From Bacillota bacterium (GTDB taxonomy: Bacteria; Bacillota; Clostridia; Lachnospirales; Lachnospiraceae): DNA of 57,742 nucleotides. A program made the position numbers and the translations under genes. Positions 49,634-57,742 of the stretch are shown piece after piece (the stretch's first letter is position 1; each line of letters starts with the position of its first letter). The DNA lies in contig JAEXGM010000036.1 of NCBI GenBank assembly GCA_023450835.1, forward strand, positions 1-57,742, in the 5' to 3' direction. The notes under the pieces were generated by a model. The model worked only from the letters and a program-made list of their open reading frames with translations. It was not told the DNA's origin and made no database searches.

Positions 49634-50191
49634 TCACAGCAGTCCATCCAAAGCCAGATTTACTTTTAATACATTTACAGCCTTCTCACCAAAGATACCA
49701 AGAAAAGCACCGGTTGTATACTTATCAATGATTTTCTTTACTTCCTCTTCCTTTATACCTCTCACCTTTGCAATTCTCTCTGCCTGATACTCCGCTGCTG
49801 CAGGTGATATATTAGGGTCAACACCGCTGGCGGAAGCCAGCACCAAATCAGAAGGGATTTCCCTTTTATTGTCCGGGTCCAGGTTGTGCCACCAGTCTAT
49901 TCTTTTTTCTACCATTTCCTTCTGCTCTGCACTGGTGGGTGAGAGATTGCTGGTGCCAAGAGGCCTTCCTATAAGGTACTTTGCATCTGTAAATTCCTGT
50001 GCGATAAGTGCAGAGCCGTATTCCTTCTGGCTGCCGTCTTTTAAAGTAACTGTAATAATACTTCCTTCTGCCTTTACAGGGAAGAAAATCCCCGCAATTC
50101 CGGTAACCGCTGCGGTGTAAAGGATTCCGCACAGAACTGTCATCAGGAGAAGACTCACAATTGCCGGTCTTAAAACTCTACTGTTTTTCAT
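49634..50191 (-). CDS. kdpC: KdpC, potassium-transporting ATPase subunit C
   Basis: A 185-aa subunit with one N-terminal membrane helix (RPAIVSLLLMTVLCGILYTA) and an external domain containing YLIGRPLGTSNLSPTSAEQK, DLVLASASGVDPNISPAAAE and YQAERIAKVRG, hallmarks of KdpC. It binds KdpB and assists ATP affinity. Unusually, it is 145 nt from kdpB, where most kdp operons have a few nt. Confidence 0.96.
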   Translation of the reverse strand: MKNSRVLRPAIVSLLLMTVLCGILYTAAVTGIAGIFFPVKAEGSIITVTLKDGSQKEYGSALIAQEFTDAKYLIGRPLGTSNLSPTSAEQKEMVEKRIDWWHNLDPDNKREIPSDLVLASASGVDPNISPAAAEYQAERIAKVRGIKEEEVKKIIDKYTTGAFLGIFGEKAVNVLKVNLALDGLL

Positions 50192-50336
50192 ATTTAGCTC
50201 CCATCTGCGTGCTCGTTAGCCCCCTTCAGGTGTGCTAATCCACGCGTATAAAATCTAGAAATCCTTCTATGACGCACTTTTTTAACGCGCTCTTCAAAAA
50301 ATCAAAAATTACTTGCTGTATTTAATTTGTATTCCA
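50192..50336. other. 145-bp gap inside kdpFABC
   Basis: Between kdpB stop and kdpC start. It contains TAGAAATCC-TTCTA and a run with AGCTCCCAT, which recurs downstream of kdpC at 49531-49539. A 27-codon GTG-started frame ends just before kdpC, but I do not call it a gene. Confidence 0.5.
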
Positions 50337-52394
50337 TTATACAAGACCAAAGGCGGTCAGTAACAGATCAATCACTTTAATTGCGATAAACGGTGCTATA
50401 ATACCGCCAAGGCCGTAGATAAAAAGATTTCTCTGCAGAAGCTTTCCTGCCGGCAGCTCTCTGTATTTAACCCCTCTTAATGCCAGCGGTATTAAGGCAA
50501 TGATAATAAGGGCATTGTAAATGATGGCAGAGAGTATTGCGCTGTAAGTGCTGGTCAGGCCCATAAAATTCAATACGGATAACTGAGGGTATATTGTAAA
50601 AAACAGTACGGGTATAATAGCAAAATACTTGGCAACGTCATTGGCAACGGAGAAGGTTGTAAGAGAACCTCTGGTCATTAGCAGCTGCTTTCCGATACGT
50701 ACAATATCAATTAACTTGGTAGGATTGGAATCCAAATCCACCATATTTCCGGCTTCCTTCGCAGCCTGAGTACCGGAGTTCATGGCAACCGCAACATCAG
50801 CCTGGGCAAGAGCAGGAGCATCATTGGTCCCGTCTCCTGTCATGGCAACTAAGTGCCCCTTTGTCTGATAGTCACGGATCAGGGTAAGCTTAGCCTCCGG
50901 TGTGGCTTCCGCCAGAAAATCATCCACCCCTGCCTCCGCTGCAATTGCTGCCGCAGTCATGGGATTATCTCCGGTAATCATAATAGTCTTGATTCCCATC
51001 TTACGAAGGTCTTCAAAGCGTTCCTTCACCCCGTTCTTTACAATATCCTTTAGATAAATAACACCCAGTACCTTACCGTTCTTAGCCACTACCAAAGGTG
51101 TTCCTCCGGCCTTTGCAATCTCTTTTACGATTCTGTCACATTCCTCCGTATAGGTGCCGCCCTTTCCTGTTATATAATCTTTTACGGCTTCGGCGGCTCC
51201 CTTTCTGATTTCATTTCCCTGGTAGTCAATGCCGCTCATACGGGTCTTTGCCGTGAATTCGATAAAGGTTGCCTGAAGCCTGGATAAATCCCTTCCCCTT
51301 ATGCCAAACTTTTCTTTCGCCAGCACCACAATACTGCGGCCTTCTGCCGTTTCATCAGCTATGGAAGATAACTGGGCGGCATCTGCAAGTTCTTCTTCCG
51401 TTACTCCCTTCACCGGAAGAAATTCACTGGCTTGCCGGTTTCCAAGGGTTATAGTGCCGGTCTTATCCAATAGCAATACATCCACATCGCCTGCTGCTTC
51501 AATTGCCCTTCCGCTCATTGCAAGCACATTTGCCTGGTTTAAACGGCTCATGCCGGCAATACCGATGGAAGACAACAGTGCTCCTATTGTAGTGGGGGCA
51601 AGGCACACTAATAAAGCAATAATATTTGTAATGGATACAGGAGAGCCGCTGCCCGCCTGCCTGCTTGCAAAATTCGTAAAGGGCAGGAGCATGGCAGTAA
51701 CTACCAGGAATATAATAGTCAGGGCTACCAGCAGAATCTGAAGAGCTATTTCATTGGGCGTCTTCTTTCTGGCAGCGCCTTCTACCATGGCTATCATTTT
51801 ATCCAGAAAGCTTTCTCCCGCTTCCGCAGTGACCCGGATAATCAGCCAGTCAGATACCAGCGTAGTGCCCCCGGTTACAGCACTTCTGTCACCTCCGGAT
51901 TCCCTGATTACCGGTGCAGACTCACCGGTAATGGCGCTCTCATCTACAGAAGCGGCCCCGTCAACAACTTCTCCGTCCATAGGAATCTGCTCTCCAGCAC
52001 TGACATATACAAAGTCTCCTTTTTTCAGACTGTTAGACAGCACTTCCGTATATTTACTGACATCTGTTTCTGACAGTAACTTCTTTGCCTTTACATCTTT
52101 TCTGGCACTTCTTAAGGACTGAGCCTGCGCACGTCCTCTGCCTTCTGCAATTGCTTCCGCAAAGTTGGCAAAAAGACAGGTAAACCAAAGTATAATCGAT
52201 ATAATAAAGGTATAGCCCGCGCTCTCATCTCTTATTCCTGTAAAGGAAAGGATAAAAAGCAGCGTCGTAAATACCGCTCCAATATATACCACCAGCATAA
52301 CCGGATTATGCACCTGAACTCTTGGGTCAAGCTTCTTAAAGGACTGAACCAGGGCATCCAATATAATACTTTTATCAAAACTCTTCTCTTTCAT
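50337..52394 (-). CDS. kdpB: KdpB, P-type ATPase subunit of the potassium pump
   Basis: The 685-aa P-type ATPase that powers potassium uptake by KdpA. The phosphorylation motif is VLLLDKTGTITLGN, the actuator motif ITGESAPVIRES, and the hinge MTGDGTNDAPALAQADVAVA. Seven membrane helices are expected. Length and motifs match typical KdpB. A ribosome site GGAGGG lies before the ATG, and kdpA ends 17 nt upstream. Confidence 0.97.
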   Translation of the reverse strand: MKEKSFDKSIILDALVQSFKKLDPRVQVHNPVMLVVYIGAVFTTLLFILSFTGIRDESAGYTFIISIILWFTCLFANFAEAIAEGRGRAQAQSLRSARKDVKAKKLLSETDVSKYTEVLSNSLKKGDFVYVSAGEQIPMDGEVVDGAASVDESAITGESAPVIRESGGDRSAVTGGTTLVSDWLIIRVTAEAGESFLDKMIAMVEGAARKKTPNEIALQILLVALTIIFLVVTAMLLPFTNFASRQAGSGSPVSITNIIALLVCLAPTTIGALLSSIGIAGMSRLNQANVLAMSGRAIEAAGDVDVLLLDKTGTITLGNRQASEFLPVKGVTEEELADAAQLSSIADETAEGRSIVVLAKEKFGIRGRDLSRLQATFIEFTAKTRMSGIDYQGNEIRKGAAEAVKDYITGKGGTYTEECDRIVKEIAKAGGTPLVVAKNGKVLGVIYLKDIVKNGVKERFEDLRKMGIKTIMITGDNPMTAAAIAAEAGVDDFLAEATPEAKLTLIRDYQTKGHLVAMTGDGTNDAPALAQADVAVAMNSGTQAAKEAGNMVDLDSNPTKLIDIVRIGKQLLMTRGSLTTFSVANDVAKYFAIIPVLFFTIYPQLSVLNFMGLTSTYSAILSAIIYNALIIIALIPLALRGVKYRELPAGKLLQRNLFIYGLGGIIAPFIAIKVIDLLLTAFGLV

Positions 52395-52411
52395 ATAAAT
52401 AATTCCCTCCC

Positions 52412-54097
52412 TTAACGCGTTGTGAAGTAATCTGCTATAGGCCCAAGAGCAAGGGCAGGCAGGAAGCTTAACGCCGTAACAATCAGTATCACTCCGATTA
52501 AGAGTCCTGCAAACATACCGTTACTGGTGGAAAGCGTACCTTCACTGGCTGCAACAGACTTCTTACCAGCCATATTACCTCCCAGGAATATTACCGCTAT
52601 CAACGGAATAAACCTTCCAAGAATCATAACAACTCCTCCTATGATATTGGTAAAAGGCGTATTGGCGGTAAATCCTCCAAAAGCACTTCCGTTGTTATTG
52701 CCCATAGAAGAAAAAGCATAGAGAATTTCTGAAAATCCGTGGGCACCTGAGTTCGTAAGCCATCCTTCTGCCGCAGGTATCAGTACCGCCGCTCCCGTTC
52801 CTAAAAGGGATACCAGCGGAGGTACCAGAATAAGCAGGCATACCATCTTCATGTCATAGGGCGCTACTTTCTTCCCCAGATACTCCGGAGTTCTGCCCAC
52901 CATCAATCCGGCTATAAACACCGCCAGTAATACATAGGCGAGAATACCATATAAGCCGCTGCCTATACCCCCGAATACAATTTCTCCAAGCTGCATCAGA
53001 AATAGGGGCATCAGTCCGCCAAGGGGTGTAAAGCTGTCATGCATAGCATTGACAGAACCATTGGAGGCCGCTGTTGTTGCCGCTGCCCAGAGAGAAGACA
53101 TTCCTACTCCGTGTATAATTTCTTTTCCCTCCATATTGCCGGAAGAGCTGACACCGGCATAAGAAGGTGCGGTATACTGCTCGCTTGCCGCTGTAAAGAT
53201 AAGTGCTGCCGCAAACAAAATTACCGTTACCACATACAAAGTTCTTCCCTGTTTCTTATCCTTTACCGCCTTTCCAAAGCTTACAAGGAGAGCTGCCGGT
53301 ATTATAAGAATAGAGAGCAATTGAATTAGATTAGAAAAAGAAGTCGGATTCTCAAAAGGATACGCGGAGTTCATTCCGAAGAATCCACCTCCATTGGTTC
53401 CAAGCTGCTTAATAGCAATCTGGCTGGCCGCCGGTCCCATTGGCAGGACCTGAGCTGCACCATCTTGCAGTGCAGTAACTTCTTTGTAGGAAGAAAAGTT
53501 CTGCACCACTCCCTGAGATACCAGAAGAACTGCCACTATAAGGGAAAGGGGCAGCAGTATATATATCACAGACCTTGTAACATCCGCCCAAAAGTTCCCT
53601 ATTGTTTTCTTTTCCTTATAAATAAAACCTCTTATTAATGCATAGAGTACCGCCATCCCCACTCCGGCAGATAAGAAATTCTGTACGGTCAGTCCTAAGA
53701 ACTGTGACAGGTAGGAAAGAGAGGCTTCTCCGGAATAAGCCTGCCAGTTGGTATTGGTAACAAAACTTGCTGCGGTGTTAAATGCCAAATCCGGGCTTAA
53801 TCCCTTCATTCCCTCGATGTTAAAGGGTAGGATGCCCTGCAGCAGCAATAGGAGAAACAGGAAAAAGAATCCTGCTGCACTAAAGAAGATTACGGAGACA
53901 GCATACTTCTTTGCGCTCATTTCCTCTTCCGCTTGTATCCCCATCAATTTATAAAAACCCTTTTCAACCGGCTTTAACAATCTTGTTAAAAATACCTTTT
54001 CTCCGCTCATTACCTTATGCATATAAATTCCAAGAGGTATGGAAAGCCCAATCAGTATAACCAGAAACAAACACTCCTGTATTATCATCCTGCTCAT
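52412..54097 (-). CDS. kdpA: KdpA, potassium channel-like subunit
   Basis: Potassium-translocating subunit, 561 aa, about ten membrane helices. Selectivity-filter-like Gly segments are visible (TAASFVTNTNWQAY, LGTNGGGFFGMNSAYPFENP, SSMGNNNGSAFGGF, GRFIPLIAVIFLGGNMAGKK). Its ATG overlaps the kdpF stop (ATGA), so translation is coupled. Complete, normal length. Confidence 0.97.
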   Translation of the reverse strand: MSRMIIQECLFLVILIGLSIPLGIYMHKVMSGEKVFLTRLLKPVEKGFYKLMGIQAEEEMSAKKYAVSVIFFSAAGFFFLFLLLLLQGILPFNIEGMKGLSPDLAFNTAASFVTNTNWQAYSGEASLSYLSQFLGLTVQNFLSAGVGMAVLYALIRGFIYKEKKTIGNFWADVTRSVIYILLPLSLIVAVLLVSQGVVQNFSSYKEVTALQDGAAQVLPMGPAASQIAIKQLGTNGGGFFGMNSAYPFENPTSFSNLIQLLSILIIPAALLVSFGKAVKDKKQGRTLYVVTVILFAAALIFTAASEQYTAPSYAGVSSSGNMEGKEIIHGVGMSSLWAAATTAASNGSVNAMHDSFTPLGGLMPLFLMQLGEIVFGGIGSGLYGILAYVLLAVFIAGLMVGRTPEYLGKKVAPYDMKMVCLLILVPPLVSLLGTGAAVLIPAAEGWLTNSGAHGFSEILYAFSSMGNNNGSAFGGFTANTPFTNIIGGVVMILGRFIPLIAVIFLGGNMAGKKSVAASEGTLSTSNGMFAGLLIGVILIVTALSFLPALALGPIADYFTTR

Positions 54098-54183
54098 AAA
54101 TTCTCACCTCGAAATAAGACATAAAAAAGGTATACCAGCAACCCAAGGCCGGTTATACCTGCCAGAACTATCACCGTTCCCAT
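54094..54183 (-). CDS. kdpF: KdpF, small stabilising subunit
   Basis: A 29-aa single-helix peptide beginning MGTVIVLAGITGLGLLVYLF and ending YVLFRGENL. Position directly before kdpA with a four-base ATGA overlap and the one-helix pattern match KdpF, which stabilises the KdpABC complex. GGGAGTGAGG precedes the ATG. The size falls below usual gene-calling limits. Confidence 0.85.
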   Translation of the reverse strand: MGTVIVLAGITGLGLLVYLFYVLFRGENL

Positions 54184-54509
54184 TTTCCTCACTCCCATCT
54201 TTGTTCATTAATATCCATATTTTCCAAATACTCTTGTATTATTCACAGCAAAAATTTTCCTTTACTGTACTTAAGATAATAGCAAATATCGTATTAATGA
54301 GGTGTTCAGATATGGGACTGGGATGTTAAGAAAGTATAAAGATTGAACTGGTGCTTTCCGAGCAACAGATTGCTATAGAAATAGGCCTCCTATGAACTTA
54401 TTTACCATAGAAGGCCTATTGGGGAATTTACAGATTTTTTTACAGTCCGGAGGGAATAAATTTCTCTCCGCTTATTGCTTTTTATGCTTATTTCACTTTC
54501 TTTTTGTAT
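54184..54509. other. 326-bp region upstream of kdpF
   Basis: Contains the putative kdp promoter region, AT-rich and without a clear -35/-10 pair or KdpE box that I can define, and a terminator hairpin at 54380-54420. Confidence 0.5.
54380..54420 (-). terminator. Terminator of the small hydrophilic gene
   Basis: AATAGGCCTCCTATG pairs with CATAGAAGGCCTATT (one mismatch), 11-nt loop, 90 nt after the small gene's stop and ahead of kdpF. Confidence 0.7.
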
Positions 54510-54653
54510 TTATTTTCTCTGATTGATAGGACCGGTACCTTCTCTGACCACATTATGGGCCTGATTCTGATTTTCCGGTGTTTCCTTATGGGTAGCCTGG
54601 TTAAAGGTTTCTTTTACCTTTCGCTGCTCTTCTCTTTCTGATTCCTTTTTCAT
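54510..54653 (-). CDS. Small hydrophilic protein, 47 aa
   Basis: Begins MKKESEREEQRKVKETFNQA and ends VREGTGPINQRK. Highly charged, no hydrophobic segment, probably disordered or helical. A good ribosome site GGAGGT lies five nt before the ATG, supporting a real gene. I do not recognise the family; a spore- or stress-associated small protein is one guess by composition only. Confidence 0.65.
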   Translation of the reverse strand: MKKESEREEQRKVKETFNQATHKETPENQNQAHNVVREGTGPINQRK

Positions 54654-54869
54654 AAGATACCTCCAAAACTGTATTTTTATCAGTATCTGCAGTAAAGGTC
54701 TATTTATTCATTCTTATAAGCTTCCAGGACAGCATCACTCCCTTTTAAGCCATTTGTTCACATTTCTTTCAATAAACATTCAAACGGAAGACATATATGA
54801 ACAGTATACTATGTATATCGCTAGTATCAAGGTTCCCCACCTTGCTAACATAGAACTTTTTTTCATATC

Positions 54870-54895
54870 AGGCCAGCCGGTAATCCGGTTGGCCT
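54870..54895 (+). terminator. GC-rich hairpin near the Eis-like gene end
   Basis: AGGCCAGCCGG-TAAT-CCGGTTGGCCT, followed on the plus strand by CCTCCTTTTT. It lies 54 nt past the minus-strand Eis-like stop; its U-run faces the plus direction, where no gene is supported, so orientation is odd. Confidence 0.5.
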
Positions 54896-54948
54896 CCTCC
54901 TTTTTAGAGGAGCTTTCGGGACTCCGTACTCTAAGTAAACAGGATTTT

Positions 54949-56160
54949 CTAGAAATAATCCGAGAAGTATGGTGTCTGCTGCTCAATGGCGTCCTCTAAC
55001 ATATCCACCGTTTCCGAACTACAGGAGATACGTCCGATTTTTTGAAGATAATCAGGCCTCTTATAACCCAGAAGCATGGTAGTCATACTCTGAATATCTA
55101 TCTTGTCGGCACTCTTTTCCGAGGTTCGGACAACCTCACCTTTTCCTCCGGCCGTTATCCGCAGGTTAAAAGTTCCCTGATTCCAGGAAAGCAGCGGGTC
55201 ATCCAATGTAAAGGTCCACTCCCTGTCAGCCGTATCAGGCTTAAAAGGATACTCTGCAACAAACATTTCCAGGTCCACAATTCGTGCCATAAAATATGGC
55301 GATATAGTTTCCTTGATATCAGCATCCTCCAGAAGAAAGGCCAGTGGTTCGTCGGTATGGATATTGCCTATAACCTTTGAGATCATAGAAAAATGCGCAC
55401 TGATAAAGTTCCAGAGTCCGCTGCGGGCTTCTTCGTTAATAAATATCATATCCTTGATATGAAAAACTTCATCAGAAATCCAGTAAAGGACATACCCATC
55501 CGGCTGCCCCTCTTCATTGTAATATATAGCAGCCATAATATCATCCGTATCCCAAAGCCAATATTCATTCCAGGCCAGCTCATTCCGAAGCATGGCACCA
55601 TGGGTCTGCATGGCAAAGCGTTCATAAGCTGCCTTCACCTGGTCGCTGTCCACCGTAACACGCTCAATCTCACCGGATACCCGCTTATTTTTAGGCAGCT
55701 GGTAATCATTAATATCAAAGGTTATTACATCGGATATAATTTCCCAGCCCTTTCTGCGGTAATAGGGTATGGAATAAGGAAAGAGATAAGATATGGACTG
55801 CTTACGCCCCCTCATATTTTCAAGTGCCTGGCACAAAAGCTTATGCATGAGCCCCTGTGAGGAATATTCCGGATAAGTACCTACTCCCGTAAGCCCTCCC
55901 ATATCATAGGTACAGCCAAAGATGCGCACCTGAAAAGGGTACACTGCCACCTGGGATATTAATTTGTCACCATCAAACCAGCCAAGAACATCCGCCTGCT
56001 CCAGCACGGGAGATTTGGCCCGGATAATCTCATCTTCCTCCCAGCCGCTCTGATGCAGCTCTCTGTCGGTTACCTGAAATACATACCGCAGCAGCTGGTT
56101 ATACTGTTCCAGATGCTCCAGCCCTACTTTCTTCATTTTTAATTGCTTTCTCCTGCTCAT
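54949..56160 (-). CDS. Eis-like GNAT acetyltransferase
   Basis: Acetyltransferase of 403 aa with the Eis layout: N-terminal GNAT domain (ISQVAVYPFQVRIFG, GGLTGVGTYPEYSSQGLMHK with the acetyl-CoA loop), a second GNAT-like domain (about 150-290), and a C-terminal SCP2-like sterol-carrier domain (GTFNLRITAGGKGEVVRTSE). Eis proteins acetylate aminoglycosides or other amines, and the C-terminal end supplies the catalytic carboxylate. The start has GGGAGCAGGG upstream; a Met eight codons on is possible. It follows the BmrR-like regulator by 41 nt and may be its target. Confidence 0.88.
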   Translation of the reverse strand: MSRRKQLKMKKVGLEHLEQYNQLLRYVFQVTDRELHQSGWEEDEIIRAKSPVLEQADVLGWFDGDKLISQVAVYPFQVRIFGCTYDMGGLTGVGTYPEYSSQGLMHKLLCQALENMRGRKQSISYLFPYSIPYYRRKGWEIISDVITFDINDYQLPKNKRVSGEIERVTVDSDQVKAAYERFAMQTHGAMLRNELAWNEYWLWDTDDIMAAIYYNEEGQPDGYVLYWISDEVFHIKDMIFINEEARSGLWNFISAHFSMISKVIGNIHTDEPLAFLLEDADIKETISPYFMARIVDLEMFVAEYPFKPDTADREWTFTLDDPLLSWNQGTFNLRITAGGKGEVVRTSEKSADKIDIQSMTTMLLGYKRPDYLQKIGRISCSSETVDMLEDAIEQQTPYFSDYF

Positions 56161-56201
56161 ACCCTGCTCCCATCTTCATGTTGAAATATATATGGCATTG
56201 C

Positions 56202-57005
56202 TCAGAAGATTCTTACCTGGATTTCTGTTAAGAATTCTTCCGTCTTCATAGTTTCCCGGTTATCAATAACATAAATTTCAAAAGGCTCCCCTGCTACCTC
56301 ATACCCCATTTCTCCGGCATAGTCAAGGAGATTTCTGATACATTCCGTGCTCTTAAGATATTCCCCTCTGTAATAACAGGAGAGATAGCGTCCCTCCGGT
56401 ATCAGGAAGTCATATTGGTCCGCCCCAGGCTCCAGAATAAAAAATACATTATGGTATCCTCCTGCAATTCCCTGTTCAATGTCCTCTATATCTACAGTAG
56501 CCCCGATAGCCTGATTACCGAAATCACGTATCTTCCCTTCATGCTTTCTATGGAGCTTCTTTACCGCGAAATCCATCTCTTCATCCCGGGTTATATGTTC
56601 ATTTAACCGGACACAGGGTCTTCCTTTCAGATTCTTTATAAGGTAGATATCTGTTTTTATTTCATCCGCTTCCTTAAGCGCATTCATTCGTTCTTTGATT
56701 AACTGTTTTCGCAGTTTTAAACGCTTTACCTGCTCTGTGATATACTCCTCTTCCTCCTGTAAAAGAGCAAGGGTGTTATCGATACTCTGATGTTCAAGAT
56801 AATCTTTTATTTGTTTCATGGAGAAATCCAGCTTACGTAAGTCAGAAATGATATTCAGTTTATAGATATCTTTCAGACTATAGAGCCTATAGTCATTAAT
56901 ATCCCTCTTAGGCTTTAGAATTCCCAGCTTTTCATAGTAGCGCAAAGAGTCCACTCCAATTCCATAAAGCTTGGATATTTCATTTATTTTATAATAATCC
57001 TTCAT
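56202..57005 (-). CDS. MerR-family regulator with GyrI-like ligand domain (BmrR type)
   Basis: A 267-aa regulator. The winged helix is INEISKLYGIGVDSLRYYEK and NDYRLYSLKDIYKLNII, then a long dimerisation helix (about 85-120) and a C-terminal GyrI/BmrR-like effector domain (IPEGRYLSCYYRGEYLKSTE, GEPFEIYVIDNRETMKTEEF). BmrR proteins bind hydrophobic drugs and activate resistance genes. AAGGAGG precedes the ATG. Just upstream of the Eis-like acetyltransferase on the same strand; coregulation is likely. Confidence 0.92.
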   Translation of the reverse strand: MKDYYKINEISKLYGIGVDSLRYYEKLGILKPKRDINDYRLYSLKDIYKLNIISDLRKLDFSMKQIKDYLEHQSIDNTLALLQEEEEYITEQVKRLKLRKQLIKERMNALKEADEIKTDIYLIKNLKGRPCVRLNEHITRDEEMDFAVKKLHRKHEGKIRDFGNQAIGATVDIEDIEQGIAGGYHNVFFILEPGADQYDFLIPEGRYLSCYYRGEYLKSTECIRNLLDYAGEMGYEVAGEPFEIYVIDNRETMKTEEFLTEIQVRIF

Positions 57006-57150
57006 AGACAGGAGCCTCCTTATCAGTACACCCTACAGGTACAAACTCCCCATAAACTGTTCAAGTAGAAGTTCGTACAAGGCTTATGCTTAATAATTCA
57101 CATAAAAACTTATCTGTATAGTATACTCATTATTCAGTAAAATTAAGTAC

Positions 57151-57179
57151 TTGACATTGGTATTATACCAGAGTTTAAA
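57151..57179 (+). promoter_or_regulatory. Possible promoter and palindrome of the YitT gene
   Basis: TTGACA (57151-57156), 17 nt, TTTAAA (57174-57179), a weak -10. The spacer holds the palindrome GGTATTATACC (57159-57169), a possible repressor site. Confidence 0.4.
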
Positions 57180-57212
57180 CTAAAATGGTAGAATTAGAAA
57201 GGTAAGAAAATT

Positions 57213-57742
57213 ATGAAACTTTTTAAAGACAAGAAAACATCCATAAACGTAAAAAGGCTTGCAGTTATTGTACTTGGTACTGCAATCTCCTCTTTCGGAA
57301 TATACAACATCCACCGGCAGACACATATTACTGAAGGCGGTGTATTAGGTCTGATTCTTCTTCTAAACAACTGGACCGGTATATCTCCTGCTCTTTTAAC
57401 GCCTCTGCTGGATATTCTTTGCTATGCATTTGCCTTCCGGTATTTAGGAAAGGACTTCATTAAGATTTCCCTTATTTCAACCTTAAGTCTGGCAGGATTT
57501 TTTAAACTTTGGGAGATGTTTCCCCCTGTAATTCCAAATCTTTCGGCTTATCCTCTGGCAGCTGCCATAGCCGGCGGTCTCTTTGTAGGTATTGGAGTCG
57601 GACTTATTATCGGACAGGGTGCATCCAGCGGCGGAGACGATGCCCTGGCGTTAATTCTCTCTAAACTTGCCCATTGCCGCATTTCCCGTGTATATCTTGC
57701 CACTGATATTACAGTATTGCTTTTATCTCTGTCCTATATTCC
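57213..57742 (+). CDS. YitT-family membrane protein (3' end outside window)
   Basis: The N-terminal 176 residues are present, starting MKLFKDKKTSINVKRLAVIV. Several membrane helices follow (LGTAISSFGIYNIHRQTHIT, TEGGVLGLILLLNNWTGI, GGLFVGIGVGLIIGQGASSG and then GDDALALILSK), which is the YitT signature. AGAAAGG precedes the ATG. Function of the family is unknown. It is divergent from the BmrR-like gene. Confidence 0.88.
   Translation, partial: MKLFKDKKTSINVKRLAVIVLGTAISSFGIYNIHRQTHITEGGVLGLILLLNNWTGISPALLTPLLDILCYAFAFRYLGKDFIKISLISTLSLAGFFKLWEMFPPVIPNLSAYPLAAAIAGGLFVGIGVGLIIGQGASSGGDDALALILSKLAHCRISRVYLATDITVLLLSLSYI

Noticed and set aside
50195..50290. 27-codon GTG-started frame between kdpB and kdpC
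   Set aside because: No ribosome site, lies in a gap that looks like repeat-derived sequence, and the peptide has no known relative that I recognise.
54754..54999. Plus-strand 81-codon frame near the Eis-like gene end
   Set aside because: Overlaps a hairpin and the end of the acetyltransferase gene on the other strand and lacks a ribosome site.
1..57742. CRISPR array, tRNA, rRNA, phage genes or insertion-sequence transposases
   Set aside because: None seen: no regular repeat-spacer arrays, no cloverleaf sequences spotted, no transposase or integrase proteins.

Overview
The window looks like a chromosome segment of a low-GC, spore-former-type Firmicute of the Lachnospiraceae kind (Lachnoclostridium/Anaerocolumna-like). 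The basis is gene content and protein style only: LplB/YtcP-type sugar permeases, a galactan locus, a short MetH without its reactivation domain, kdpFABC-DE, TipA-type MerR, ECF sigma/anti-sigma pairs, AGGAGG ribosome sites and AT-rich gaps. No rRNA, tRNA, CRISPR array, phage or transposase gene was seen. Most genes lie on the minus strand.

Layout. 1-5 kb: two sugar ABC permeases and a large secreted beta-helix protein, whose promoters share a 51-bp repeat. 5.5-8.4 kb: a dipeptidase and an NlpC/P60 peptidase (peptidoglycan-peptide breakdown), then an HD-domain protein with a strong promoter. 8.5-12.7 kb: GH2 beta-galactosidase divergent from an AraC regulator. 12.8-18 kb: DUF4367-like anti-sigma protein, ECF sigma factor with a near-consensus autoregulatory promoter, M23 peptidase and MATE exporter. 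18-22.6 kb: TipA-like MerR regulator with a 19-bp-spacer promoter, an Ig-like surface protein, unknown proteins and two very small membrane proteins. 22.7-29.4 kb: MarR plus a heterodimeric ABC exporter, then a second MarR and an alpha/beta hydrolase sharing one operator. 29.5-34.4 kb: methionine/folate C1 genes. 35.5-45 kb: a galactan operon (LacI, binding protein, two permeases, GH35, GH53). 45-54.2 kb: kdpFABCDE potassium uptake. 54.5-57.7 kb: a small hydrophilic protein, an Eis-like acetyltransferase, a BmrR-like MerR regulator and a truncated YitT protein.

The most unusual content is non-coding. A modular repeat family, here called X-Z-Y, has four clear copies (about 14.5, 15.3, 18.3 and 45.9 kb) plus degenerate ones. 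It consists of small hairpins, one with an almost invariant 14-nt loop. Copies abut or overlap stop codons, and the distal end resembles a ribosome-binding site and start codon; it appears to supply the last residues of KdpE and the start region of the anti-sigma gene. A second notable item is a degenerate 13-nt tandem repeat that forms the leader of the GH35 gene and runs into its ribosome-binding site. Several regulator-operator pairs are also readable from the sequence.
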